From Spirochaetales bacterium (GTDB taxonomy: Bacteria > Spirochaetota > Spirochaetia > SZUA-6 > DRHE01): a stretch of 36,566 nt of DNA. The notes under the pieces were generated by a model. That model saw only the letters and a program-made list of their open reading frames with translations. It was not told the DNA's origin and did not search any database. The stretch is taken from contig JAUWZD010000041.1 in the NCBI GenBank assembly GCA_030615505.1, forward strand, positions 1-36,566, read 5' to 3'. Positions 1-8,100 of the stretch are shown one piece after another. Within the stretch, counting starts at the first letter, position 1. Each line of letters begins with the position of its first letter. Made by a program: the position numbers and the translations under genes.

Positions 1-389
1 TCTCCCTTGTGGAGGACTCCGGCAAAGGGACTGTGAGTATAGGGATAAATCCAGGCCTCGAGTGTCCCTTGTGAGGCGAGGGTTAAGCTCTCAGAATCTG
101 GAACTATAACATATTGGTCATAGCCGTTAAACTCCAGTGCGCTCCCGGCAATTCCTTGGGACCAGACGGCGCCCTCGATAATGACTTCACTATCCTCATC
201 GATATTTTCATCGAAATTTAGTCCTGCTACAACGCCCGCTTCCTCATCAACGAATAAACCGCCGTTATCTTCTTCCTCGGCAGTGCTGCTTTCAGTATCT
301 GCAGGTGGGGTGCTCATAGGGTTGGTACAGGATACGGCAAGGATAAAGGCTATAATAATAAAGAAAACAAAAATCAAATGCTTGTTCAT
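1..389 (-). CDS. LamG-domain lipoprotein, N-terminal part (runs off the window)
   Basis: Reverse-strand reading from an ATG at 389 stays open to the window edge (129 codons). It begins with a lipoprotein signal: MNKH, a hydrophobic stretch, then LAVSC with the lipidated Cys at residue 21. A Glu/Asp-rich linker follows, then a segment containing GSALEFNGYDQYV and GTLEAWIYPY, which is the start of a concanavalin A-like LamG/laminin-G fold as found in bacterial surface proteins. A GAGG ribosome site lies about 6 bases before the ATG. The protein is probably anchored at the cell surface and binds or processes glycans or matrix; the catalytic or binding part is outside the window. Signal peptide and fold type are fairly sure; function is not. 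Confidence 0.75.
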   Translation of the reverse strand, partial: MNKHLIFVFFIIIAFILAVSCTNPMSTPPADTESSTAEEEDNGGLFVDEEAGVVAGLNFDENIDEDSEVIIEGAVWSQGIAGSALEFNGYDQYVIVPDSESLTLASQGTLEAWIYPYTHSPFAGVLHKG

Positions 390-706
390 TTCATCCTCAT
401 TCACTATGATTTCAATCTATAATATGAATTGCAAGAAGCATGCCAATATAGGGATTCTTCATAACTACTTATTATATAAGTAATTACTGCTTAATCACAA
501 AAGAGGATAAAACAGCTTCTGCTTATGCAGAGTGCATAGGGATTTTAGAGAAAATTGAATAAATGTATATGGTGTAATACATTAACCTATTATGCATAGT
601 ATAAAGCTTATGCATTTTGCATAGGGCTTTCTCTACAGCCGAAGCCTGTGAAGGAAAAAAAAGCCCCGGATTGCCGGGGCTTTGTCGGGATGGAAGAGCT
701 GTGCTT
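390..706. other. Intergenic region with TATGCA/TGCATA repeats
   Basis: No gene seen. Two 21-bp near copies (521-541 and 606-626, 18 of 21 identical by eye) share the form GCTTATGCA-N3-TGCATAGGG, so each is also an imperfect palindrome; a plain TATGCATA lies between them at 591-598. The same octamer recurs at 1189-1196 in the hsp20 promoter. The repeats may be operator sites shared by the flanking genes. Confidence 0.5.
653..683 (-). terminator. Rho-independent terminator of hsp20
   Basis: On the minus strand an AAGCCCCGG stem, a short ATTG-type loop and the complementary arm are followed by a run of eight T. It lies about 24 bases after the hsp20 stop codon. Confidence 0.85.
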
Positions 707-1138
707 TTAGCTCTCCTTCACTTTGATCAGCTTTGGCTTTGCCTTTTCAGTTTTGGGAATCTCTAAAGAGAGCAGCCCGTTTTTAAAACTGGCATTGATC
801 TTTTCCCTGTCCGCATCCTTGGGAAGTACAAAGCTCCTCTTAAATGAAGAGCTCCTGCGCTCCTTTAAGAGATAGCCGTTCTTCTTCTCTTCCTTTTTCT
901 CCTCCATTTTATTGGCGGAGATGCTCAGTAGATTTTCATCCACCTTGACCTCAATATCCTTTTCGGTCATACCGGGCAGCTCTGCCTCAAGTATATACCT
1001 GCCCTCTTCCTCTCTAACATCAACGGAAGGGATCCTGTTGTTAAAGGACGGAAGGTCGTTAAACAAGGAGTCAAAGACTCGATCCATCTCATCGAAAAGG
1101 CTTAAACCATTCGGTCTGTACGTTACAAGGCTTCTCAT
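707..1138 (-). CDS. hsp20: Small heat shock protein, Hsp20/alpha-crystallin family
   Basis: A 143-residue ATP-independent holdase that keeps unfolding cytoplasmic proteins soluble. The alpha-crystallin domain covers about residues 36-135, with the family signature near its end (FKNGLLSLEIPK) and a C-terminal I-x-V type anchor (LIKV) used for oligomerisation. The N-terminal arm contains the usual DEMDRVFDSLFND helix. Length is normal for bacterial class A Hsp20. The start is an ATG preceded by AGGAGG at ideal spacing. It is monocistronic: a terminator follows and the upstream region holds a sigma-54-like promoter. Confidence 0.95.
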   Translation of the reverse strand: MRSLVTYRPNGLSLFDEMDRVFDSLFNDLPSFNNRIPSVDVREEEGRYILEAELPGMTEKDIEVKVDENLLSISANKMEEKKEEKKNGYLLKERRSSSFKRSFVLPKDADREKINASFKNGLLSLEIPKTEKAKPKLIKVKES

Positions 1139-1189
1139 TTTTTACCTCCTATAGTTTTATTTTATCTTATCGCCTTCACTAATATATTA

Positions 1190-1205
1190 TGCATAAATTG
1201 TGCCA
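1190..1205 (-). promoter_or_regulatory. Sigma-54 type -24/-12 element upstream of hsp20
   Basis: Minus-strand TGGCAC-AATTT-ATGCA has the invariant GG and GC spaced as in the sigma-54 consensus TGGCAC-N5-TTGCA, one mismatch. It lies about 50 bases before the hsp20 start and overlaps a TATGCATA octamer. A sigma-A reading (TTGGCA with a TATTAG at 16 bases) is possible but weaker. Confidence 0.5.
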
Positions 1206-1478
1206 ACTTTTAGAATTGCATGTAACTCATTATATTGTAAGGGAATATATTTCCGAAACGCTTTAAAAGAATAGACAGCTCAAGCACAGATTGTGTCTTT
1301 TTGAAACAGTGGGTAATTTATCTCTAGTAAGTGTATCAAAAGGAAACAATCAAGAAATGATGACTGGAAATATTTTCAAACTTGAATTCATTAGGAACCT
1401 GAATTATAGTGGTGTACAACAGGCCTTGTGACATATCGCCTGGGCTGCTGTGCTCTTTAATAATGGGGAGGAAATCAC
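1206..1478. other. Intergenic region between divergent hsp20 and MBL/cNMP gene
   Basis: AT-rich, no open frame of note. A GGGGAGG ribosome site at about 1465-1471 serves the next gene. No clear promoter hexamers could be assigned on the plus strand. Confidence 0.4.
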
Positions 1479-3626
1479 GTGGAATTACTCAAGGAGCTTA
1501 AAAGTTCAGTTACCCTGCTGCCGCGAGGGGGTTACCTCGTCCAGTCGCCACTGGGATACATACAATTCGGGATACCTCCCGAGACTATTAAAGATACAAT
1601 GATGCTCCCCCTGTCAGTTCCCCAGATTTTTGTCCTGCCGAGGAAGCTTTTTCACTGGAAAAAAGGCATTAATCTGTCAGATCTGGAGTTCCCTATTTAT
1701 TACAATTACTTTCTTAAGAAGAGAAAAAGCCTGATTATTTGTGAGCAGAATCAATCAGGCAGGCTTATTCGGGCTCTTCAGGAGGCGCTATTCGGGCCAA
1801 GAGAACTTTTTCTATCTAATGATTTTCACATGACAGGGCAAAAAATCTCCATTCCAAATCTCAGGAGTGAGATGGATTACTTTAAAGGCGGTATGCGTTT
1901 CCGGGATGTCTTAAACATTGGCTATTTCAGGAAAAAGAGCTATACAAAGGGGGAAGTGACTATCCGCATCGATAAGAACGATGACTTTGAGGTGTTGTTC
2001 GGGTCCATAAAAGTGGCCAATATCCCGGGGGTTATGGAGTATAAACCAACCTATACTATTGGAAAGCGGCTTCCTGAGCCATATCAGCCGCCTCTCTTTG
2101 GAATTACCTGTCTTGGACCGAGCCACGGCTTCGATCCTAAGGAGAACACCTCCGGATATATCATCTGGCTCAATCACAGTGGAATTATGATTGATCCGCC
2201 AGTTAATTCGACTGAATGGCTGGAAGACTCAAATGTAAATCCCAAGCTTATCGACAGTATAATTCTTACTCACTGCCATGCGGATCATGACGCCGGTACG
2301 CTGCAGAAGATTCTTGAAGAGGGAAAAGTGACTGTGTACAGCACAAAAACAGTTATGAAGAGCTTCCTTAAAAAGTACTCTTCTCTTACCAATGAGCCGG
2401 TCTCTTATCTGTCCAGGCTTTTTGATTTCCGCCCAATTTATATCGGAAAACCTGTTTTTATTCATGGAGGGGAATTCAACTTCTTCTATACACTTCACTC
2501 CATACCGACCTTTGGCTTCACCTTAAAAATTCAAGATCAAACCTTTGTGTATTCCTCCGACCACCAGGCTGATCCGGTTTTACAGAAAAAATTGCTCGAA
2601 ACAGGAGTAATCACACAGGAGCGCTACGAGTCCCTGCAGAAGTTCCCATGGGAGAGTAAAGTAATTTACCACGAATCCGGGATACCGCCTCTTCATACCC
2701 CGATTTCATATCTCAACTCCCTGCCTAAGAAACTGCAGAAGAAGATTGTTGTGTATCATATGGCCAGGAAGGATTTCCCAAAGGAAACCAGCCTCACTTT
2801 AGCAACTTTTGGCATTGAAAATACTCTATATTTCAGAACACGCTCACCCTACTATGAAAAAATCTACGAGATTCTCGGAGTTTTAAAGCATCTTGATTTC
2901 TTTGACAGTCTCACCATTGAAAAGGCTCAGGAGTTCGTCAGTATTATTAAGGAGGAGAGCTTTAAGAAGGGCCAGATCATACTGACCAAGGGAAGGCCCG
3001 GTCATCACTTTTACATTATCAAGTCCGGAAATGTAGCCATAAAAGACGAAGAGCTGCTCGGGGAAAAAATTCTGGGAACATACGAATACTTCGGGGAGGT
3101 GGCGCTGCTGACTGAAAAATCTCGAACAGCGGATGTCATAGCAGAGACGGATGTGGAGGTATATACCATTGAGAAGGATAAATTCCAGAGTTTCATTTAC
3201 GGTACAGATTTCGAAAGGACCCTCCGCCGGCTTATAAAAAACAGAAGCAGCGAGACCTGGAATATCATGTTTACCAGCCCCGCCTTCAGTCAATTAACTA
3301 CTTATCAGAAGACCTGGCTGGAATCGATACTGGTACCAACGGAATTAAAGGGATCAGGCAAACTGATCAAAGAGAATAAGTCTTTAGAGCAGGTTTATAT
3401 AATTCGCAAGGGTAAAGTCGAGGTGAGTAAAAAGGGAAGAAAGATCGGGACTCTCAAGAGAGGAGACTTTATCGGGTCATTGCATAGAATCCAACAGGAT
3501 GAGCTGGCAGAATGTACATATACCTATAAAAGATCCCTCTCCCTTTTTGCTATTAATAGAGCCGACATACTTGATTTCATAGATAAGAATCCTGGTTTGG
3601 GTATGAAGCTTGCCTATGAGTTCTAG
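1479..3626 (+). CDS. Metallo-beta-lactamase fold protein with two C-terminal cyclic-nucleotide-binding domains
   Basis: A 715-residue fusion. About residues 205-450 form a metallo-beta-lactamase fold: the metal site LTHCHADHD has H265, H267, D269 and H270, and later YSSDHQAD and YHESG supply further ligand candidates. Residues about 475-600 match a CRP/FNR-like cNMP-binding domain (FKKGQIILTKGRPGHHFYII, then YFGEVALLTEKSRTADV in the phosphate-binding position). A second, shorter one lies at about 615-710 (ELKGSGKLIKENKSLEQVYII) but lacks the FGE-R-TA cassette, so it may not bind nucleotide. The first 200 residues are not recognised. A GTG start is used, 7-8 bases after GGGGAGG. The architecture suggests a hydrolase gated by a cyclic nucleotide; the substrate is unknown. 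Confidence 0.85.
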   Translation: MELLKELKSSVTLLPRGGYLVQSPLGYIQFGIPPETIKDTMMLPLSVPQIFVLPRKLFHWKKGINLSDLEFPIYYNYFLKKRKSLIICEQNQSGRLIRALQEALFGPRELFLSNDFHMTGQKISIPNLRSEMDYFKGGMRFRDVLNIGYFRKKSYTKGEVTIRIDKNDDFEVLFGSIKVANIPGVMEYKPTYTIGKRLPEPYQPPLFGITCLGPSHGFDPKENTSGYIIWLNHSGIMIDPPVNSTEWLEDSNVNPKLIDSIILTHCHADHDAGTLQKILEEGKVTVYSTKTVMKSFLKKYSSLTNEPVSYLSRLFDFRPIYIGKPVFIHGGEFNFFYTLHSIPTFGFTLKIQDQTFVYSSDHQADPVLQKKLLETGVITQERYESLQKFPWESKVIYHESGIPPLHTPISYLNSLPKKLQKKIVVYHMARKDFPKETSLTLATFGIENTLYFRTRSPYYEKIYEILGVLKHLDFFDSLTIEKAQEFVSIIKEESFKKGQIILTKGRPGHHFYIIKSGNVAIKDEELLGEKILGTYEYFGEVALLTEKSRTADVIAETDVEVYTIEKDKFQSFIYGTDFERTLRRLIKNRSSETWNIMFTSPAFSQLTTYQKTWLESILVPTELKGSGKLIKENKSLEQVYIIRKGKVEVSKKGRKIGTLKRGDFIGSLHRIQQDELAECTYTYKRSLSLFAINRADILDFIDKNPGLGMKLAYEF

Positions 3627-3714
3627 CCGTCCCATCTTAAAGAGGTCTGGGACTAAAATGTTGTTGGTTTTGTCTTTGTCTTCACCCAATATGAGGGCAT
3701 CCTTCGGACGCCCT

Positions 3715-3918
3715 GTGGGTAAAAAAGCAAGATTATTAAAGATAATTAGTAAATCGACCCTTCATGAAAAAAATCAGACTACCTGTGATTTGAATTATTG
3801 GCTGGGAAGATCCGGCCTGGAACGCTTAGCAGCAGTAGAATATTTAAGGAGCCAGTATTATGGAAGTTCAACCGGAATACAAAGAACTGCTAAAGTTATT
3901 CGGGGAAAACAATATTGA
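3715..3918 (+). CDS. Small protein paired with the downstream nucleotidyltransferase
   Basis: A 67-residue frame from a GTG at 3715 ending in LNYWLGRSGLERLAAVEYLR and GIQRTAKVIRGK. The W-x-ERLAAVEYLR-QYYG pattern followed by a basic tail resembles the short proteins commonly encoded just upstream of DUF6036-type nucleotidyltransferases. Its last 59 bases overlap the start of that gene in another frame, which implies translational coupling. The start is uncertain: an ATG at 3691 is also in frame. The pair might form a two-component toxin/antitoxin-like unit, but I know of no tested function for this subfamily. Confidence 0.55.
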   Translation: MGKKARLLKIISKSTLHEKNQTTCDLNYWLGRSGLERLAAVEYLRSQYYGSSTGIQRTAKVIRGKQY

Positions 3919-4306
3919 ATATCTGATTGTGGGAGGATATGCGATCGCTTTTCACGGCGCACCCAGATTTACCGGGGATATGGATTTATTCACCAATCCA
4001 ACCGGGGAGAATGCCGCTAGAATTTTAAAAGCGCTTGATGACTTCGGATTTGGAGATCTCGGTTTGAGTCCCGCTGATTTCACAACTTCAGACCAGATCA
4101 TTCAATTAGGAGAACCCCCGGTTCGGATTAATATCTTAACATCCATCCACGGTGTCCCCTGGGAAGCAGCATGGAATAATAGGGTGCTTGATGTTTATGG
4201 TGATATATCCGTAACCTTTATCGGCAGAGAGGAGCTTATACAGAGTAAGCGCCGTGCCGGCAGGATGAAAGATCTGGCAGATATCGAAGCCCTGGGTGAG
4301 ATGTAA
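3860..4306 (+). CDS. Nucleotidyltransferase-fold protein, DUF6036/AbiEii-like
   Basis: A 148-residue single-domain member of the DNA polymerase beta-type nucleotidyltransferase superfamily. The hallmark G25-G26 followed by R36-x-T-x-D40-x-D42 (GGYAIAFHG, RFTGDMDLF) is intact; a third acidic residue could come from the strand with VRINILTS. The C-terminal helix KRRAGRMKDLADIEAL is typical, KD-x-x-D contacting the active site. Such proteins act as adenylyltransferase toxins or antitoxins (MNT/AbiEii groups). ATG start, overlapping the preceding small gene by 59 bases, so the two are probably cotranslated. Confidence 0.75.
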   Translation: MEVQPEYKELLKLFGENNIEYLIVGGYAIAFHGAPRFTGDMDLFTNPTGENAARILKALDDFGFGDLGLSPADFTTSDQIIQLGEPPVRINILTSIHGVPWEAAWNNRVLDVYGDISVTFIGREELIQSKRRAGRMKDLADIEALGEM

Positions 4307-4339
4307 TTAGAGCTTGAGTGTAGGAAGGAGAAATACTGG

Positions 4340-4669
4340 GTGTTGAGCTTTGAGGAGTTCCTGAAGGTGGAAATGAGGGTAGGAAGGGTGGTCCGCGTTA
4401 ATACCTTTCCGGAGGCAAAAAAACCTGCATATAAACTCTGGATTGACTTCGGAGAGTATGGCGTAAAACAGTCAAGCGCTCAGATAACAAGGAACTACAG
4501 CCCCGAGGATCTTACCGGCAGGCAGGTGATTGCAGTGACAAATTTCCCTACAAAAAAGATAGCAGGTTTTGCTTCTGAGGTTTTAGTGCTCGGTGCAGTC
4601 CCTGAAGAAGGGGATGTTATTCTCCTACAACCGGATGAAGAAGTAAGGCCTGGAAGCCGTATCCTCTAA
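4340..4669 (+). CDS. csaA: CsaA-like tRNA-binding-domain protein
   Basis: A 109-residue protein made of a single OB-fold EMAP/tRNA-binding domain, as in CsaA of Bacillus, described as a secretion-related chaperone and able to bind tRNA. Family features seen: FLKVEMRVGRVV at the N-terminus, the KPAYKLWIDFG strand, KQSSAQIT, and VTNFPTKKIAGFASEVLVLG. Length is that of the family. A GTG start 10 bases after GGAAGGAG was chosen. It acts in the cytoplasm as a homodimer. It follows the nucleotidyltransferase gene by 33 bases and may be cotranscribed; no functional link is evident. Confidence 0.9.
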   Translation: MLSFEEFLKVEMRVGRVVRVNTFPEAKKPAYKLWIDFGEYGVKQSSAQITRNYSPEDLTGRQVIAVTNFPTKKIAGFASEVLVLGAVPEEGDVILLQPDEEVRPGSRIL

Positions 4670-4711
4670 GCAGTCAGGGCTTTCTCTATCTACTTGAGAA
4701 TCAAGATTTCC

Positions 4712-4900
4712 TTACCTGGCCCCGCTGCCGGGGCAGGAGTAGCTGCGCTTACAATGGGCGCATCCTCTGGGTCGCAGGACGGCTAACTGTACGACGTTCA
4801 AAGCGATAAAGAGGGCCATTAAGCCCAACAATGCCCAGGAGAAGCCGATTAAGAGCATCACTGCAATAGCGCCAGCGACGGGGATAAGCGGCAGGATCAT
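4712..4900 (-). CDS. Small membrane protein with C-terminal Cys-rich tail
   Basis: A 62-residue product. Residues about 3-43 are hydrophobic and can form one or two membrane helices; the tail holds CAHC and a further Cys (RSYSCPG), a possible metal or redox site facing the cytoplasm. I chose the ATG at 4900 because AGGTGAT precedes it by 7 bases; a GTG at 4912 lacks a ribosome site. No family recognised. The gene stands alone and converges on csaA. Confidence 0.5.
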   Translation of the reverse strand: MILPLIPVAGAIAVMLLIGFSWALLGLMALFIALNVVQLAVLRPRGCAHCKRSYSCPGSGAR

Positions 4901-4912
4901 ATAGACGATCAC

Positions 4913-5477
4913 CTAAGGTGTTTTGAGGAAGTGTGAGATTAGAGTAGGTCAGTTAAGGAAGGTAGGGCCAAGCCCCGGTTAATGCAACTGTAAAGTTAAA
5001 GATATTCATTATACTGGTTTGGGAAAGAGTATCCGGGAAGGAAGGAAAAAGGGAGATTTGAGGTATATCGAGTTGGGTGGTTATCTGTTTGATTCAATTT
5101 TGATATAATTTGGATATGAAAAAATCAATTTATTATGATAATAGAGCAAACAGCTTATATAGACAAAAGGTCACTATAGAATGGTGGAATACACAGCCCC
5201 CCCAGCCCATTGGCTCAAAAAAATATATTCCTATATAAATTGAAAGGGGTATTATTGGCGTAGCGGTGTCTCCTTCCTGAGGTGTTAATATGCTATCATA
5301 CCTTAAAATCTTGTTATTTTAGTAAGAAATTTTAAAGTCCAGCGCCCGAAAATGTTTTATTGGATTTTAGCGTGTAAAAATCAGGTTGCGGATGTAATCT
5401 GCGATGGGACATTAGATATCAAAAAATCCGTTGATTTTTTGGCAAACACTGACATTGATGGTTTGGGTAGAAAGAAG
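4913..5477. other. Intergenic region, partly decayed
   Basis: A TATAAT at 5103-5108 is followed by a 40-codon open frame (5116-5238, starting MKKSIYYDN) with no recognised homology; its aromatic-rich end and lack of a convincing ribosome site make it doubtful. From 5352 a frame runs in phase into the methyltransferase remnant but its first 42 codons do not look like part of that family. Confidence 0.35.
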
Positions 5478-5984
5478 ATGAACGAAGATTATTATTCATA
5501 CACAAAAAAGTTATTTGGAAGATGTGCTCCAGTTTATGATATCACAGACCTATTCATTTCAGGAAAAAGAGAAAAAGTAGTAGAAGTTACTAATGCTGAA
5601 AGCGGCTCAAAGATATTAGATTTATGCACAGGAACAGGGAAACAGGCGTTTGCATTTGGAAAAAGAGGTTATGATGTTGTTGGAATTGACTTGTCCGAAG
5701 ATATGTTAAACGTCGCCAGGAAGAAAAACGAGTATGATAATGTTAAATTCAAGGTTGCAGATGCAACAGACATACCGTTTGAGGAGAATCATTTTGATGT
5801 ATCATGCATTTCTTTCGCTTTGCATGATATGCCAATTGTTAAATTTTATGAGAGCAAATACTACCCAGAATTTATAGAATCTGATCTTGAAGAATTACTT
5901 AGAAAATATGGAATAAAGATAAAAGAAGAGATTCCAATAATTTTTAAAGGTGCAATAATTTTAAAAGGGATAAATGAAAAATAA
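5478..5984 (+). pseudogene. Class I SAM methyltransferase with internal in-frame deletion
   Basis: From the ATG at 5478 the protein begins like UbiE/MenG-type methyltransferases (YYSYTKKLFGRCAPVYD). The SAM-binding motif I is intact (ILDLCTGTG, with the acidic residue of motif II in VVGIDLSEDML) and the FDVSCISFALHDMP motif follows. The sequence then jumps from HDMP directly to KFYESKYYPEF and a C-terminal helix, skipping the roughly 40-45 residues that normally carry the last beta strands of the Rossmann fold. 168 residues remain. The frame is open upstream to 5352, so an N-terminally longer product is possible. Loss of the core strands makes activity unlikely. Confidence 0.6.
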
Positions 5985-5998
5985 TTTTAAAGCCCGCT

Positions 5999-6349
5999 CT
6001 AAACAGCAACTCTTCGCCACTTTGTGGCTCGGTCTCGGCTACGCCGAGACTCCGATAACAGAGGATAAAAGACTTCACTTAGTGAAAGGACTAATTCCTG
6101 TATTTCAGATAACGGGTCATTAAAAACTTTAACCATCTTATCTTTATCCATTAGGACATGCTTACTTTGATTGGCATAGAGTGAGATGATCCTCTCTGTT
6201 GCAGGATATTTGCATTTTCTTTTTTCAGGATAAAGGGGAAGTGACTGTATGTTATTTCTTTTCATAGCCAATCGCAATTCCCGTTCGATTAATGCATTGA
6301 TAAGTAATATGATAAAATATATAAACATTAGGCCTTCAATTCCTCCCAA
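5999..6349 (-). pseudogene. Transposase C-terminal remnant, IS1634/IS4-like
   Basis: The minus-strand frame contains LMFIYFIILLINALIEREL followed by SLPLYPEKRKCKYPATERI. This is the end of the DDE transposases of the IS1634/IS4 group (a hydrophobic helix with LIEREL, then LPLYPE-R-C--PT--RI). The catalytic domain is absent: upstream the similarity stops near 6349-6400, where sequence of different composition begins. No terminal inverted repeats were found. Inactive fragment. Confidence 0.65.
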
Positions 6350-6467
6350 AGAATGTGCAGTATATGGGCATGTAACGCATTCTTGAAATCTCCCAATGGC
6401 TTCATCTTGCCGCCGCCAGACGCCCGAACTGGAGCAGCGAACCCGGCGCTCCCGTGCGGAAGGCGCT

Positions 6468-6893
6468 TCAGAGAGTGAAAGGACAGTGCTTGCCCATCAC
6501 CCAGACCGCGGCCACCTCGGCATCCGCCATCTCGAAGAAGAGATCCAACTCCCTGTGCACGATGTCCATGTAGATATCGCCGGGAGTCACACTCCCCGGC
6601 GTCAGAATCAGACGAACACCTTGCGCTTGCGCAAACCTGAGGTCATCGATCAAGGAGTCAGCCCCCCTTCTTCCCCGATAGTACTTCACCGTGCCGGTCA
6701 TTCCCTTGTTGGTGGGATGTTCATTTGGCGTGTACATCGCCCCCCAGGGGATGCTAACCGCAGGATTGTCGATCTGGTCCGCCGGCTGATCATCTACTGC
6801 TGTCTGGGCGATTCCCATGCAGAAACAGAACACTACCCCAACAAGCAGGACAGCGAGTGTGCACTCCAGCAAGGCTCGATGTTTGGACTGCAT
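6468..6893 (-). pseudogene. Truncated secreted protein with beta/alpha-barrel-like N-terminus
   Basis: Starts at an ATG (6893) four bases after AGGAGG. The first about 30 residues form a signal peptide (LECTLAVLLVGVVFCFCMGIA). The rest (IPWGAMYTPNEHPTNKGMTG, ADSLIDDLRFAQAQGVRLIL) resembles the first strands of a barrel-type glycoside-hydrolase-like extracellular protein, with the AQAQGVRLIL helix-strand unit. The frame ends abruptly after WVMGKHCPFTL, far short of a full barrel, next to a transposase remnant, so the 3' part was probably lost. It is more GC-rich than its neighbours. Confidence 0.5.
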
Positions 6894-6924
6894 CACACCT
6901 CCTGTACTCTAGATGGATGGCTGT

Positions 6925-7173
6925 CTACTTCTTCCAGTACCCGAACTCCGGCTCATAACATGTACCGTCAATCTCGGAGACCATGTTCTGCATACAGGCC
7001 TGTGCGTCGACAACCGCTTGATTATAGATACAGGGGCCAATTTCCTGCAATACGTACTTCAGGAAGAGCGACGTCCTCAGGTCACCGATCTCCTCTTCCA
7101 TGGTCTTGGCGAAGAAACGCTTGATCGATGCGATCAGCCGCTTTTCCACATCCTTTGTAAGTTTGATCGCCAT
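6925..7173 (-). CDS. DUF2164 family protein
   Basis: An 82-residue cytoplasmic protein. It matches DUF2164 along its length: MAIKLTKDVEKRLIASIKRF at the start, EEEIGDLRTSLFLKYVLQEIGP in the middle and the diagnostic NQAVVDAQ plus DGTCYEPEFGYW at the end. The ATG at 7173 was chosen because AAGGAG precedes it by 5 bases and the family begins exactly there. Function unknown. It lies 31 bases upstream of the truncated secreted protein on the same strand, the two probably forming one transferred GC-richer segment. Confidence 0.8.
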   Translation of the reverse strand: MAIKLTKDVEKRLIASIKRFFAKTMEEEIGDLRTSLFLKYVLQEIGPCIYNQAVVDAQACMQNMVSEIDGTCYEPEFGYWKK

Positions 7174-7309
7174 GGTTCTCCTTGGGGGCTTGGATTTTCC
7201 TTCCTGGTACACACAGCAGCTTGCGCATTACCATGATACAGTTGCCCGGTCTTGCAATCCAAGATGAGAATATAGGTGTATTCCCGCTATTATACACCTC
7301 TCGAAGGAA

Positions 7310-7998
7310 TTGCAACAGCAGAGGATGGCTCAAGCGCAAAGTATCTTAGGAAATAGAGTGGTCAAACACATCATTTGTTTTGTCCTGTATCTATTTGGCG
7401 TTGATCGAATATCGATTTCTGATTTGTTGAGTACACCTCCAGGTACAATCAGATCAATCATCCGAGCCATTCTCCATGATGGTCTTCCGGCTTTAAAAGA
7501 CAGGCGAAGGAGCTTATCAACGTTTCTTCCACACTCATTTCAATAACCAGTTCTGCGAAGCTGTAGCAAAATTATGTGGCCTTACATATACCCCATTGAA
7601 GACCGGAAAGGAACGCTGTCACTGGCTTCAGTCAGGGGATAAGCGGATCACTATACATTTCGTACCCTTTCATGGTTCCTGGCCGAATATGACCTTAGAT
7701 ATTGTTTGGTCTACTTGCAGATAAGTGCTTAAAAAATGGATGGTTTGAATCAGTAGATGTCCTGGTACAAGCAATAACTGAGTTCATAGAAACCTGGAAT
7801 AAATATTTTGCCCACCCTTTCACCTGGACATATCGCGACCAGGGGCTAAACAGAAAAGTAGTTCGCCGGTTTATGAGATTACTATTGATAGAAAGTCCGC
7901 GGATGGAGATAGGTTTGTTAACAAAACCCGCAGGGCATCCTTCGAGCCAGCTGATCTATTTCATGCGTATATCACAGGTAAGTATACCTTTGCCATAG
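7310..7998 (+). pseudogene. Frameshifted IS630-like transposase
   Basis: Three successive frames together give one transposase. 7310-7546 holds a helix-turn-helix region (ISISDLLSTPPGTIRSIIRAIL, then LPALKDRRR). 7518-7725 in another frame gives HFVPFHGSWPNM, the IS630 strand preceding the second catalytic Asp. 7702-7998 in a third frame gives the C-terminus (FGLLADKCLKNGWF, FIETWNKYFAHPFTWTY), typical of IS630-family ends with N-x-x-x-HPF-WT. At least two frameshifts and loss of the first catalytic region make it dead. No terminal repeats identified. Confidence 0.65.
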
Positions 7999-8100
7999 GG
8001 AGTAGTTATGCGGTACTCTGCAAGGCGTTAGTAGCTAAGGTTGAGACATAGCTAATCATTTTTTTAAAACCTTGCCTGTAACCGGAAAGGAGTGAGCATC

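Noticed and set aside
181-483. Plus-strand open frame of 100 codons
   Set aside because: Antisense to the LamG lipoprotein gene, Ser-rich low-complexity translation typical of a shadow frame.
2883-3293. Minus-strand open frame of 136 codons inside the MBL/cNMP gene
   Set aside because: Lies antisense to a well-supported coding region and has no family features.
3685-3720. GC-rich hairpin after the MBL/cNMP gene as a terminator
   Set aside because: The stem around AGGGC/GCCCT is interrupted and followed by A rather than T on the plus strand; on the minus strand no T-run follows either.
6396-7124. Long plus-strand frame of 242 codons
   Set aside because: Arg/Ser/His-rich translation, antisense to the DUF2164 and secreted-protein frames, which have recognisable sequences.
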